38,823 nt of DNA. Origin: a virus. The stretch is from the IMG/VR virus record IMGVR_UViG_3300046476_000191, positions 1-38,823 of that record; one strand, written 5' to 3'. Positions 5,905 to 13,111 of the stretch are shown here, piece by piece. The notes below the pieces were generated by a model. It saw nothing but the letters and a program-made list of their open reading frames with translations, had not been told where the DNA came from and made no database searches. Made by a program: the position numbers and the translations under genes. Each line of letters begins with the position of its first letter. Position 1 is the stretch's first letter.

Positions 5905-6320
5905 CACTGCACCTCCACCCCTGCCCGCACGACGCCCCAGCCCTTTAGAATTTCGATGGCATCCCTGAAGCCATCGGCAACCTCGAAACTGTGGCCGGCC
6001 GCGCGCAGAAACTCGGCCAGTTCCTCCTGCTCGTCGGTCAGCCGGTTGCCGCGCCGCTTCATCTCGAGGAAGCAGACCCGACCGCTGAGGTGCATGAAAA
6101 TGAAATCCGGCCAGCCCGCGACCGTGCCCATCCGCTTCAGCCTGGCAGCGGTGACCTTGTTGCGCAGTTCGCCGAGCGGGATGTGCGTGTAACGCCAGCC
6201 GGTCAGCTTCCAGCGCCGGATCGCATCGGCGACCGCGCATTGCAACGCGAATTCCTTTGCCGGCGGCGCCCTGGTCCCGCGCTGCCGCTTGCCCTTGAAC
6301 AGGCTGAGTTGCCCCGTCAT
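5904..6320 (-). CDS. VRR-NUC domain nuclease
   Basis: Protein of 138 residues. It carries the PD-(D/E)xK core of the VRR-NUC family: the phage-type segment TAARLKRMGTVAGWPDFIF with PD at 71-72, then FLEMKRRG with E86 and K88, then the conserved glutamine of LTDEQEE near 98. Stand-alone VRR-NUC proteins are common in phages and act as DNA nucleases, with some related proteins cutting branched structures. The start ATG at 6320 overlaps the upstream HTH gene's stop (TGATG). A GTG one codon earlier is possible. Fits a role in phage replication or recombination intermediates. Confidence 0.85.
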   Translation of the reverse strand: MTGQLSLFKGKRQRGTRAPPAKEFALQCAVADAIRRWKLTGWRYTHIPLGELRNKVTAARLKRMGTVAGWPDFIFMHLSGRVCFLEMKRRGNRLTDEQEELAEFLRAAGHSFEVADGFRDAIEILKGWGVVRAGVEVQ

Positions 6321-6580
6321 CACGCAACTTCATCGTCGGCGAGGATGGGCATCACGCCGAGTCTCTGCACGTTGAATTTCTTCGGTGCCAATTGCTCGCG
6401 CGTCACCCTGCCGCCGGTCGCAACCTCGATGCGAATGGCGAGCTCGGCCGAAATCCGGCCGCTATCCTTTGCTTTCCAGATCGCGTTTTGCGTATAGCCG
6501 ATCGCGCGCGCGAGTTTGCTCTGGCCGCCTGCAAGCCTGATAGCGCGTTCCAGCGCGCGTTCCGCATGGGTAATAGACAT
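6320..6580 (-). CDS. YdaS/Cro-like helix-turn-helix regulator
   Basis: Protein of 86 residues from ATG 6580. A TTG at 6634 would add 18 residues but has a poorer context. The sequence has the YdaS-type HTH: ALERAIRLAGGQSKLARAIGYTQNAIWKAKDSGRISAELAIRIEVATGGRVTREQL in segments, with the recognition helix at about residues 28-40. Proteins of this family act as Cro-like regulators in lambdoid prophages. It is the first leftward gene, facing the control region that holds the 6803-6820 dyad. It is therefore the natural early regulator of the leftward operon and perhaps of the rightward one. The ribosome-binding site (TCGGGG) is weak. Confidence 0.75.
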   Translation of the reverse strand: MSITHAERALERAIRLAGGQSKLARAIGYTQNAIWKAKDSGRISAELAIRIEVATGGRVTREQLAPKKFNVQRLGVMPILADDEVA

Positions 6581-6802
6581 TTGCACGAACCCCGAGAGAT
6601 CGATGATCCCTGCCGCCGTGGTTCGGTTCGACAAAAAGGGATTGTCGGGTTGGAAACGTCAACCAATAAAAATTATTTTTCTGCAACACGATAACGGGTT
6701 TGGTTGTTGCACGCGCTGTTCGCGGCATTGCAACCTGCGTCGATTTCAAAAACGCCATTTTGGAAAAGTCAAACGTCATAAAACCTTTATCAACAATTTT
6801 GC

Positions 6803-6820
6803 CTATAGCCGCAGCTATAG
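6803..6820. promoter_or_regulatory. Operator-like dyad, copy 1
   Basis: CTATAGC and GCTATAG form perfect 7-bp arms around CGCA. The same dyad recurs at 10345-10362 with a CATA centre and a similar flank (TTTT-x-C before, AT after). Two copies, one per early unit, suggest an operator of a phage repressor. Which HTH protein binds it cannot be told from sequence. Confidence 0.6.
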
Positions 6821-6858
6821 ATCGCGCATGCCAGATTTTCCCGATTCACCTTGTTTCA

Positions 6859-6873
6859 AGGGGTTTAACCCCT
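6859..6873. promoter_or_regulatory. 15-bp palindrome in control region
   Basis: AGGGGT and ACCCCT are perfect 6-bp arms around TTA. It lies 24 bp before the TTGACA hexamer and may be a second protein-binding site. I see no second copy. Confidence 0.35.
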
Positions 6874-6896
6874 ACAACCGCAATAAGTCGCCCCGG

Positions 6897-6926
6897 TTGA
6901 CAAAGGCTTTTTGACGAAGACCTAAA
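6897..6926 (+). promoter_or_regulatory. Possible rightward early promoter
   Basis: TTGACA at 6897-6902 is a full -35 consensus. The -10 candidate 17-18 bases on (ACCTAA/CCTAAA) is weak, so an activator or different spacing may be involved. An AAAGGAG ribosome-binding site follows at 6938-6944. Confidence 0.3.
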
Positions 6927-6976
6927 TGCATTGTTGCAAAGGAGACCGTGGCCCCGCGACCTGGGAGATGCCAACA

Positions 6977-7084
6977 ATGAAAGCCAGAAAGTCCGCGAAG
7001 AAGTCCGCGAAGAAACAGGCTTCCGCCGTCAAGACACCAGCCGTCAAGAAGTCCCGGCCGCGCTCATTGAAGGCCGGTCGCTAA
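6977..7084 (+). CDS. Small Lys/Ala-rich basic protein
   Basis: A 35-residue protein with repeated KSAKK and VK-x-P units, ending in an Arg/Lys-rich tail. It contains no acidic residue, like the tails of histone-H1-like or nucleoid proteins. GGGAG at 6963-6967 lies 9 bases before the ATG. The frame remains open upstream to an ATG at 6968 or 6926 (52 residues), so the start is uncertain. As the first gene of the rightward unit it may bind DNA or RNA early in infection. This is inference from composition only. Confidence 0.5.
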   Translation: MKARKSAKKSAKKQASAVKTPAVKKSRPRSLKAGR

Positions 7085-7157
7085 ACCAACCGAACGCCAA
7101 CTTCCTGCAACTGCCTGGCCGGTGACGTCGCGTCACTGGATGAGGAAAGGCTTTGCT

Positions 7158-8000
7158 ATGCTGACCGCCGAGCAACTTCGGTTGCGCGAACCCTTCGACG
7201 TGACCGGCTCGTTCATGCCGCCGCTGTGCGAAGGCAACGGCGCCCGGATCAACCGCCAGTTCCGCGAACGCACCGGCCTGCCGGTCGAGCCGATGGTCGA
7301 GACCTGGCCGATGAAGTTCGGTTCGTTCAACGAACCGCTGGTGCTGGACCATCACGAAGAGAAAACCGGCCACGCCATCACCCGCCGCGGTGAAGTGGTA
7401 GCGCATCCGCAGCGGCCGAACGTCGGCGTCACGCTGGACGGTTTTCGCGAACAGGACAACTGGATCATCCAGGTGAAATGCTGCGGATCCTGGCAGTCGC
7501 TGCCGCACATCCTCAACTATTACACATGCCAAGCCTGGCTCGAAGCCGAGTGCACCGGTGCCGCCGGCGCATCGTTGCTGATCATGCATGGCGGTGGCGA
7601 GCCGGTCGAGTACCCGATCCACACTGACGACGCCTATCGCACCGCCGTCTATGCGCGGATCGATGAATTCCTCGACTGCGTTGCAAATTTGGTCGAGCCG
7701 TATCCCACCGTGATCTCGCCGATCGTACCGCCCGAAAAGTGGCGGCGGATCGATCTGATCGAAGACGACGATCTGCCGAACTGGGGCACCGAAATGCGGG
7801 TGCTGCTGCAGGCCTGGGACGGGACGATCGAGGCGGCGAAAGAGAACGTCGCGATCACAAAGGCGATCAAAGAGATTTTGCCCGACGACGTCGGCCGCGT
7901 CACCTACGGCGCCAAGATCATCGCCCGCGCCAGGAGCGGCGCCGTCTCGATCAGGCGCGCCAAAGTCGATCGGGCCGGCAACGTTTTCACGGAGGAATAA
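7158..8000 (+). CDS. YqaJ-like exonuclease (lambda-exo fold)
   Basis: Protein of 280 residues. ATG 7158 has a strong GAGGAAAGG site 7 bases upstream; GTG 7122 and ATG 7140 lack one. The PD-(D/E)xK layout is visible: E59 in the helix segment FGSFNEP, D94 in VGVTLDGF, then IIQVK with Q105 and K107. A helix with HILNYYTCQAWLEAE matches the YqaJ Q-containing helix. The usual glutamate of E-x-K is replaced by glutamine, a variant known in some nuclease families such as Mrr. The enzyme should degrade one strand of duplex ends and load the RecT-type annealase encoded just downstream. A 1-base stop/start overlap (TAATG) couples it to the next gene. Confidence 0.82.
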   Translation: MLTAEQLRLREPFDVTGSFMPPLCEGNGARINRQFRERTGLPVEPMVETWPMKFGSFNEPLVLDHHEEKTGHAITRRGEVVAHPQRPNVGVTLDGFREQDNWIIQVKCCGSWQSLPHILNYYTCQAWLEAECTGAAGASLLIMHGGGEPVEYPIHTDDAYRTAVYARIDEFLDCVANLVEPYPTVISPIVPPEKWRRIDLIEDDDLPNWGTEMRVLLQAWDGTIEAAKENVAITKAIKEILPDDVGRVTYGAKIIARARSGAVSIRRAKVDRAGNVFTEE

Positions 8001-8248
8001 TGACCGACGTCGAGAAACTGCTCACCCTGCACCATCTCGCCACCGAACTCGGTGCCCTCGAGCAGGCGCCTGAATACCAGTTCGCCGGGATCGGGGATCT
8101 CGACCTGATCAAGGCGGTGGCGATCGACATCTACCGGATCGACGGCGACTGGAACGAGGCCGACACGCTGCAGCGCGTTCATGCCTACAAGATCGCCCAC
8201 ACTGCCATCACCAGTTTCGTCCGCCAGATTTTACGGAGCGCAGCATGA
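8000..8248 (+). CDS. Hypothetical protein between exonuclease and annealase
   Basis: Protein of 82 residues. The start ATG 8000 overlaps the exonuclease stop, and GGAGG lies 4 bases upstream, so it is clearly translated. It appears all-helical and acidic, with a YRIDGDWNEADTLQRVH segment and a C-terminal helix. Its stop overlaps the RecT start (ATGA at 8245-8248). Coupling to both neighbours suggests a small accessory subunit of the recombination pair, but I recognise no family. Confidence 0.7.
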   Translation: MTDVEKLLTLHHLATELGALEQAPEYQFAGIGDLDLIKAVAIDIYRIDGDWNEADTLQRVHAYKIAHTAITSFVRQILRSAA

Positions 8249-9063
8249 ACCAGGTCACAACTGTCGACCCACTCACTAACCTCAAGCTGGCGGAGGCGTT
8301 TGCCGGTGCCACGCTGGTGCCGGAGGTTTTCCGAAAAAGTGTTGGCAACTGTCTGATCGCCATCGATCTCGCCAATCGCTACGGCATGAATAGTTGGTCG
8401 CTCATGCAAGAAATGTACATTATCAACGGCCGGCCGATGATGAGCGGCAAACTGGCAATAGCCATCCTCAATAACTCGCTCGCAGAGCCGCTGCGGCCGG
8501 AATATTCCAGCGAAGGCGATGACCGCACCATCACGTTGACCGGACGCCTGCAAAACGAGGCCGCAGCGCAGTCCGTAAAACTCAAGGTCAGGGATGCGCG
8601 GACCGCGAACGAACAATGGAAAAAGAACCCGGACCAGATGTTAATGTACGCATCGGCCCGAACCTGGGGACGCCGGTTCGCGCCCGACATATTGCTCGGC
8701 ATTGTCTTTGACGACGAGGAGATTCCCGGCGTCACCGCGCCGGCCTCGCCGCCTGCCGCATTGGCACCCGCGCCAGGACTGAAGCCGCAAGCACCGCCGC
8801 CGCACGATCCCGAGACCGGCGAGATCAAGCCGCCTCATGAGATCGAGGTTCTATTCGACGCGAATGACCAGCCCGAGACGTTTGTGGAGTGGGGCAAGCG
8901 CTTCCTTGACTACGTCAAGACATCGGACACCGTTGCCCAGATGGCCGCCTGGAATGAATTGAACGCCGACAAGCTGGTCGAGATCAAGGAAGCCGCCCCC
9001 AAGGTCTACACCAGGCTGGATGCCGCCATCAATGCCCACCGGATCCGGCTCGAGGCCACCTGA
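8245..9063 (+). CDS. recT: RecT-family single-strand annealing protein
   Basis: Protein of 272 residues. Typical RecT features are visible: the N-terminal block LAEAFAGATLVPEVFRKSVGNCLIAIDLANRYGMN with SLMQEMYIINGRPMMSGK, and the diagnostic segment NPDQMLMYASARTWGRRFAPDILLGIVFDDEE near residues 125-160. Residues 165-195 are Pro/Ala-rich and flexible. The C-terminal part is helical and poorly conserved. RecT anneals complementary single strands and works with a 5'-3' exonuclease, here the YqaJ-like protein two genes upstream. The pair may serve replication, repair or exchange with other prophages. The stop overlaps the next start (TGATG). Confidence 0.85.
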   Translation: MNQVTTVDPLTNLKLAEAFAGATLVPEVFRKSVGNCLIAIDLANRYGMNSWSLMQEMYIINGRPMMSGKLAIAILNNSLAEPLRPEYSSEGDDRTITLTGRLQNEAAAQSVKLKVRDARTANEQWKKNPDQMLMYASARTWGRRFAPDILLGIVFDDEEIPGVTAPASPPAALAPAPGLKPQAPPPHDPETGEIKPPHEIEVLFDANDQPETFVEWGKRFLDYVKTSDTVAQMAAWNELNADKLVEIKEAAPKVYTRLDAAINAHRIRLEAT

Positions 9064-9515
9064 TGGAACGGGTGCCGATGATCGTGCATGGCATTGCCCT
9101 GCATTCCGGCGGCGCCGAGGCGACCGCGGTGCTGTCGCGGTTGAAGACCGGCCAGCGCGTGCAGGTCGAGATCTACCAGGAGCGGCCGAAGTTCCTGTCC
9201 AACCGGGCGGCAAAAGTGTTCGAGCTGATCGGCCAGGCCAAGGGGATGCGCGTGCGCAACGTCCGCGGCTGGATCGCAGTCGGCACCGGCCGCGCCGACC
9301 TGGTCGACATCGGCGGCGGCAAGGTGACGGCGATCCCGCACGGCACCGGCCCGCGCGACATGGATGGCGATCAGTTCGAGATGTTCTGGCAGGACGCGGT
9401 CGAGTTCATCGAGCGCGTGATCTTTCCAGGGATTTTACCGGAGCACCGCGAGTTGATCGCGCCGCTGCTCTGGATCGAAACCGGCGAAAGCCGGCCCGCA
9501 CCCGCGCCGTTCTGA
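9063..9515 (+). CDS. Hypothetical protein, recombination operon
   Basis: Protein of 150 residues coupled to RecT by a TGATG overlap. A conserved-looking core LKTGQRVQVEIYQERPKFLSNRAAKVFELIG is loosely reminiscent of NinB/DUF1367-type phage proteins, which open with a beta-turn-beta element and a helix carrying R and K residues. I do not regard that as proven. The remainder is mixed, ending in a Pro-rich tail (ESRPAPAPF). NinB-like proteins bind single-stranded DNA and assist recombination, which would suit this operon. Confidence 0.6.
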   Translation: MERVPMIVHGIALHSGGAEATAVLSRLKTGQRVQVEIYQERPKFLSNRAAKVFELIGQAKGMRVRNVRGWIAVGTGRADLVDIGGGKVTAIPHGTGPRDMDGDQFEMFWQDAVEFIERVIFPGILPEHRELIAPLLWIETGESRPAPAPF

Positions 9516-9571
9516 AAAGCCCACCCCTGCCGTCGTGGCAGGACGGCGCGGTGTTGCGGGAGGAGGCGATG

Positions 9572-9832
9572 ATGGGACGGGAAGAATTTTCGGTGTGGCA
9601 GTATTTCTCGGATCCCGAGCAGGCGCCGGAATGCGTCCGCCGCTACGTCTCGGCCGAGGAAGCCGTCAAGGCCGCCTGCCACTACACCACCTCGGTCGGC
9701 GCCAGATCCGGCTTTGTCGAGCGCGTCATCATCACCGACGGCGGCGACTGCACCGTGTTCGATTGGCGCAAAGGGATCGGCGTGATCTGGCCGGAAAAAC
9801 TTGAACCCGCAACCGAAGGAGATCCGCAATGA
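9572..9832 (+). CDS. Hypothetical protein
   Basis: Protein of 86 residues, no recognised family. GGGAGGAGG at 9558-9566 lies just before two adjacent ATG codons (9569 and 9572). The second has the better spacing. The sequence is compact and mixed alpha/beta with several aromatic residues (VWQYF near the start; FDWRKGIGVIWPEK near the end). This resembles small substrate- or protein-binding phage proteins but allows no functional call. Its stop overlaps the next start (ATGA). Confidence 0.62.
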   Translation: MGREEFSVWQYFSDPEQAPECVRRYVSAEEAVKAACHYTTSVGARSGFVERVIITDGGDCTVFDWRKGIGVIWPEKLEPATEGDPQ

Positions 9833-10128
9833 CCATCACCGACATCGAGCCGGCTTCGCACAACGAAAAAATGCGCGAGGCCATCAAGAAGGTGGTCGGC
9901 GAGCTCGCCACCGACGTGGTCAGAAACCTGAAGGATCTGCGCCGCCAGATCGACGAGCTCGAGCAGCTCGTCATGACCAACGCCGAGCGCGTTTCCGGCT
10001 CGCTCACCGAACACGCCAACATCTGCGGCGAGGTGCAGCAGGAAATCGTTCGGTTAAACGGCGTCGTTGCCACGATGCGCGCCAACCAGAACGAAGCAAC
10101 CCAGGTGAACGGCCATGGCAGCAACTGA
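9829..10128 (+). CDS. Hypothetical coiled-coil protein
   Basis: Protein of 99 residues, almost entirely helical. It has a heptad pattern across about residues 15-55 (VVGELATDVVRNLKDLRRQIDELEQLV) and a second helix 65-90. The start is translationally coupled to the preceding gene by ATGA. It overlaps the following gene by 14 bases. Probably a small oligomeric accessory protein; family unknown. Confidence 0.62.
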   Translation: MTITDIEPASHNEKMREAIKKVVGELATDVVRNLKDLRRQIDELEQLVMTNAERVSGSLTEHANICGEVQQEIVRLNGVVATMRANQNEATQVNGHGSN

Positions 10129-10315
10129 GAAGATCATCACCGCCGCCGACAAGTTGAAGTGCGCGGAGCGCGAATTGAAACAGCGTTATCGCGTCTATGC
10201 GCGGCTGGTAGACAAGGAAAAGATGACCCAGCAACAAGCCGACCGCGAGATCGAACTGATGGAAGAAATCGCCGCCGACTATCGGGCTTTGGCCGAAAAA
10301 GAACGGCTGCTTTGA
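10115..10315 (+). CDS. Hypothetical small charged helical protein
   Basis: Protein of 66 residues rich in Glu, Lys and Ala, predicted as two helices (EKIITAADKLKCAERELKQRYRVYARL and a C-terminal EEIAADYRALAEKERLL). The start lies within the end of the preceding coiled-coil gene, so the two are probably expressed together. It is the last gene before the second operator-like dyad. Confidence 0.6.
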   Translation: MAATEKIITAADKLKCAERELKQRYRVYARLVDKEKMTQQQADREIELMEEIAADYRALAEKERLL

Positions 10316-10344
10316 CCCAAGTCTTTGAAATCGCGCAGTTTTAC

Positions 10345-10362
10345 CTATAGCCATAGCTATAG
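10345..10362. promoter_or_regulatory. Operator-like dyad, copy 2
   Basis: CTATAGC and GCTATAG arms around CATA, matching copy 1 at 6803-6820 in both arms and in part of the flanks. It sits 30 bp before the small gene that leads into the recombinase. It could therefore control integration functions separately from the upstream recombination genes. Confidence 0.6.
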
Positions 10363-10391
10363 ATTTATTAACGCAAATCAGGGTAAATGTG

Positions 10392-10598
10392 ATGGTGCGT
10401 CGCCGTTCCAGCAAGGCGGTAATCAGGCCGCTGGATCCCTCTGATCCGCGAAACCTGGATCATCCGTCCCACAAGGAACAGTGGCTGGCACTCGCCCGCG
10501 CGCTGGGGCGGCTGGACGCAAGGCGAGATTTTGAAGCGCTTCGCAAGGGGGAAAGAATTGGCCAAACTTCAGCTCGTAAAACCAAGCCCGGTCCTTAG
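10392..10598 (+). CDS. Short protein preceding the recombinase
   Basis: Protein of 68 residues from ATG 10392 with CAGGG upstream (a GTG one codon earlier is possible). A DPSDPRNLDHPSHKEQWLALARALGR segment recalls short proteins that I remember lying directly before serine recombinase genes in alphaproteobacterial prophages. That recollection is unverified. The gene overlaps the recombinase start by about 40 bases in another frame, so the two are co-translated. A role as recombination accessory or directionality factor is possible but unsupported by any motif. Confidence 0.6.
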   Translation: MVRRRSSKAVIRPLDPSDPRNLDHPSHKEQWLALARALGRLDARRDFEALRKGERIGQTSARKTKPGP

Positions 10599-12285
10599 AG
10601 GCGCGATCTATGCGCGCTATTCCAGCGACGTGCAGAACGATCGTTCGATCGAGCGGCAAAATGCCGATCTGGAAAAAGCGGCGCCGCGGCTGAACATCGG
10701 GCTGAACAAACGGCTTTACTTTGAGGACCGTGGCCAGTCGGCAACGACGCTGTTCGATCGACCCGGTCTGACCCGCGGCCTGCTCGGCGCCGTTGAGCGG
10801 GGTGAGGTTGATGTGGTTCTGGTCGAGCATACCGACCGGCTGGCGCGCAAGGGCGCAGACAGTTATTGGCTGTTCGAGCAATTCAAGTTTTACAACGTCA
10901 AGGTCTACACGCTGAAAGGCGAGGTCACCGACATCCAGCTCGCCTTCGAGAGTTACCAGAACCAGGCCGACAGTGAAAAGACCAGCTTCCGCGTCCATAG
11001 CGGCCACAACGATGCGGCGCGCGAGGGACACGTCACCGGACCGTGCGCCTATGGCTATGTGGATGTGATCGGCAAGCCCGGCGAGAAGAACACAAACCCC
11101 GGCGAGGCGGAAATCGTCAACCGCATCGTGCTTGAGATGGCGAGCCGAAAGCCGCCGAGGCAAATCGCCTTCGACCTGACCCGCGACGGCATCCCTGCGC
11201 CGAAGGGCGGTCCGTGGACTTTCCAGACCGTCGTCAAGATCCTGCAAAATGAATTGTACGTTGGCGTGTATGTGCGGAACAAGGTCCGCAAGATCCGGAA
11301 CCCCAACACCGGCAACCGTGTCCCGCGCCCGTCGGCGCCCGAGGACATCCTCCGCGTTGAGATGCCTCGCCTGCGCATCGTGGATCAGGATCTATGGGAC
11401 GCCGCGCAAAAAGTCCGGCAGGATCGCGCCCACACCTACGGCGGCAAGCGAGGAACTGAGCGCGGAACGACGGCGCGCAAACTGCACCCGTTCGCCGGCT
11501 TGTTTCGCTGTTCCGACTGCGGGGGAAAGATGATCATCTGCGGCTCGGGTCGAAACGGCGACCGCTCGATTGCCTGCTCGGCCGCCTGGTGGAACAAGAG
11601 TTGCTCGCACGGGAAGAGCTACAGCCTGAGGCGGCTAACCAGGCACGCGACCGAAAAAATGCACGCCCACCTGACCGACCCGGACTTTGTCAAGGAACGC
11701 GCCAGGGAGCGGGAGAAGGAACTGATCCGCCTCGACCGGGAAGTCAACGGCGAGCGCACCGCCGCGCAGAGGGAACTGGACCGGGTCGACCTGCGGATGA
11801 AAAAGATCGTCCGGCTGATCGAGGACGACGAAGGCGACGACGTCCCGGCGGAAGTCCAGGCGAGGTACAAGGATCTGCGGATCGAACAGCGCGGGCTGCA
11901 GCAACGCATCGCGTTGCTTGACGCCTCGTCCCATGCGCCGCTGCTGCCCAGCGCCGTCAAGGCGCTGGCGAGGGATGTCGACACCCTGCACACCATGCTG
12001 CTCGACAATCCCGATGACCCGGCCTGCCGGATGGCGCTGGGTAATCTGATCGAGCGGGTTCTGGTTCACCCCAGTGGCTACAAGGAGGGTTATGACGTCA
12101 GCCTGTACGCCCGGCACGCGGCCTATTCCGGCACCCTGCCGCTGTTCCCGCAAGCCCGCGATAATAATCCCGTTAGAAAACAGGCACTTGCCCGTTCCAA
12201 TATAGACAATGCCATTGTCCCGTCATTGCCTATATTGGAACGGATGGTCTTCCTCGGCCGCTGGCGGGAAGCGAGGGCGGCGTGA
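10558..12285 (+). CDS. Large serine recombinase (phage integrase)
   Basis: Protein of 575 residues from TTG 10558, chosen because AAGGGGG lies 6-8 bases upstream. A TTG at 10531 would add nine residues. The resolvase domain starts near residue 14: YARYSSD with the catalytic serine at 22, and DRLAR with the two active-site arginines near 94 and 97. The recombinase domain follows (about 170-270), then a zinc ribbon with CSDCG, CS and SC pairs (about 320-360). A long coiled coil (about 380-460) typical of large serine integrases comes next. The enzyme would integrate phage DNA at a host attB by strand exchange through a 2-bp core. A 20-bp inverted repeat inside its 3' end (12192-12243) is a candidate attP. 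Confidence 0.93.
   Translation: MAKLQLVKPSPVLRGAIYARYSSDVQNDRSIERQNADLEKAAPRLNIGLNKRLYFEDRGQSATTLFDRPGLTRGLLGAVERGEVDVVLVEHTDRLARKGADSYWLFEQFKFYNVKVYTLKGEVTDIQLAFESYQNQADSEKTSFRVHSGHNDAAREGHVTGPCAYGYVDVIGKPGEKNTNPGEAEIVNRIVLEMASRKPPRQIAFDLTRDGIPAPKGGPWTFQTVVKILQNELYVGVYVRNKVRKIRNPNTGNRVPRPSAPEDILRVEMPRLRIVDQDLWDAAQKVRQDRAHTYGGKRGTERGTTARKLHPFAGLFRCSDCGGKMIICGSGRNGDRSIACSAAWWNKSCSHGKSYSLRRLTRHATEKMHAHLTDPDFVKERAREREKELIRLDREVNGERTAAQRELDRVDLRMKKIVRLIEDDEGDDVPAEVQARYKDLRIEQRGLQQRIALLDASSHAPLLPSAVKALARDVDTLHTMLLDNPDDPACRMALGNLIERVLVHPSGYKEGYDVSLYARHAAYSGTLPLFPQARDNNPVRKQALARSNIDNAIVPSLPILERMVFLGRWREARAA
12192..12243. other. 52-bp dyad, candidate attP within the recombinase gene
   Basis: The arms at 12192-12211 and 12224-12243 are inverted copies with one mismatch over 20 positions (core CGTTCCAATATAG, then N, then CAATG). 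A 12-base centre separates them. A second, smaller dyad ACAATG-C-CATTGT lies at 12206-12218. The total length and the inward half-site arrangement match attP sites of large serine recombinases. Such sites usually lie beside the integrase gene. Here the site would overlap the last 30 codons, so integration would change the protein's C-terminus. A transcription terminator is less likely because no T-run follows. Confidence 0.5.
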
Positions 12286-12288
12286 TGG

Positions 12289-12513
12289 CTACCGCCGCAG
12301 CAGCTCGATCGGGTCCACTCCCAGCGCGCGCGCCAGCCGCTCGATGTTGTCGATCGAGATGTTGCGCTCGCCGTGCTCGACCGAGCCGATATAGGTCCGG
12401 TGCAGGTCGGCCTCATGGGCAAGCCGTTCCTGGGACAGGCCGCGGGCGATCCGCGCCGCCTTCAGGTTTGCGGCAAAACATTTCCTTAAGGATCGGTTGT
12501 TCTTGCGTGGCAT
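12289..12513 (-). CDS. XRE/Cro-C1-type repressor-like regulator
   Basis: Protein of 74 residues, essentially one HTH_3 domain. LKAARIARGLSQERLAHEADLHRTYIGSVEHGERN places the recognition helix at about 38-48. A dimerisation-type end IDNIERLARALGVDPIELL follows. The architecture is the short transcriptional-repressor type. It is transcribed toward the recombinase gene with only 3 bases between the stops. It is the likeliest lysogeny repressor, or a regulator of integration. ATG 12513 has GGGAGG about 10 bases upstream. A promoter-like arrangement with an overlapping palindrome lies at 12571-12604. Confidence 0.85.
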   Translation of the reverse strand: MPRKNNRSLRKCFAANLKAARIARGLSQERLAHEADLHRTYIGSVEHGERNISIDNIERLARALGVDPIELLRR

Positions 12514-12570
12514 GGGCGGAATTCCTCCCAGCCCGGACGCCTATCGGTCGACAGACTCTAGTAGGAGTTT

Positions 12571-12604
12571 TGCCCAAAAATAGGGCACGGTTGTCACTCC
12601 ACAA
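12571..12604 (-). promoter_or_regulatory. Possible promoter and operator of the XRE gene
   Basis: On the minus strand TTGTGG (12604-12599) and TATTTT (12582-12577) are 16 bases apart, a plausible -35/-10 pair. The palindrome TGCCC-AAAAATA-GGGCA (12571-12587) covers the -10, as expected for autoregulation by a repressor. A second small palindrome, GTGTA-T-TACAC, is at 12638-12648. All are short, so confidence is limited. Confidence 0.35.
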
Positions 12605-12742
12605 TGTAGACTTTAAGTGGCAACCTTTTGCTCGGTTGTGTATTACACCTGTTGTTAGTCTGGAAGCCAAAGCTGAGTGCCATTCCCGCTTGCGCCGTCG
12701 GGACCGGCGCCAGGCGTCTTGCGGCGCGTCGAGGAGGGGTCG

Positions 12743-13111
12743 ATGATGACTCCGCTCCTCAAGGCTGCGTTGGGTGGTGCTGCGTTGTGGTCGGTGATGT
12801 TGATCGCCGTCACGGAACGCGATCCCCCTCGCCCTCAAGCCAGCGTCCCCGATCCAATTGCGGAGCGCTGGCCACCCGAACCCGAACTGCTGCGGAAAGC
12901 CGACCGACTTCCTCTGCCCCCAGTCGAGACGGTCGCCGCAACGGTGGAGCCGGCGGCGGAGCCGCCTTCGTCGCCGGCGTTCATCCCACAACCCAAACCC
13001 CGCGTCAGGACGATCAGCCACCACGCCAGCCTCGACGTCTGCACCCGTCACGGCATGCGCAAGGTGACGACACATGGCGGCCGGTCCTGGCGCTGCCGGA
13101 GGTCCGCATGA
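12743..13111 (+). CDS. Hypothetical membrane-anchored proline-rich protein
   Basis: Protein of 122 residues from ATG 12743 (a second ATG follows directly). GAGGAGGGG at 12731-12739 serves as ribosome-binding site. An N-terminal hydrophobic segment (residues 5-23, LLKAALGGAALWSVMLIAV) acts as an uncleaved anchor or signal. A Pro-rich spacer of about 60 residues follows. The tail contains CTRHGMRK and RSWRCRR, a short Cys/His/Arg motif that I recall from other rhizobial hypothetical proteins. A membrane-tethered protein with a basic, possibly metal- or nucleic-acid-binding tail is consistent. Function unknown. Confidence 0.62.
   Translation: MMTPLLKAALGGAALWSVMLIAVTERDPPRPQASVPDPIAERWPPEPELLRKADRLPLPPVETVAATVEPAAEPPSSPAFIPQPKPRVRTISHHASLDVCTRHGMRKVTTHGGRSWRCRRSA

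Larger units (their letters stand above)
6581..6976. promoter_or_regulatory. Divergent early control region
   Basis: A 396-bp gap between the leftward regulator gene and the first rightward gene, clearly richer in AT than its surroundings. It contains GTTGCA/TGCAAC arms around 6703-6733, the 18-bp dyad at 6803-6820, a 15-bp palindrome at 6859-6873, and a TTGACA hexamer at 6897-6902. I find no convincing long gene. A GTG-started 10-codon frame (6948-6980) with an AAAGGAG site overlaps the next gene by ATGA and may be a leader peptide. Confidence 0.6.

Noticed and set aside
12192-12243. Intrinsic terminator between convergent genes
   Set aside because: The stem is long but no T-run follows on either strand, and it lies inside coding sequence.
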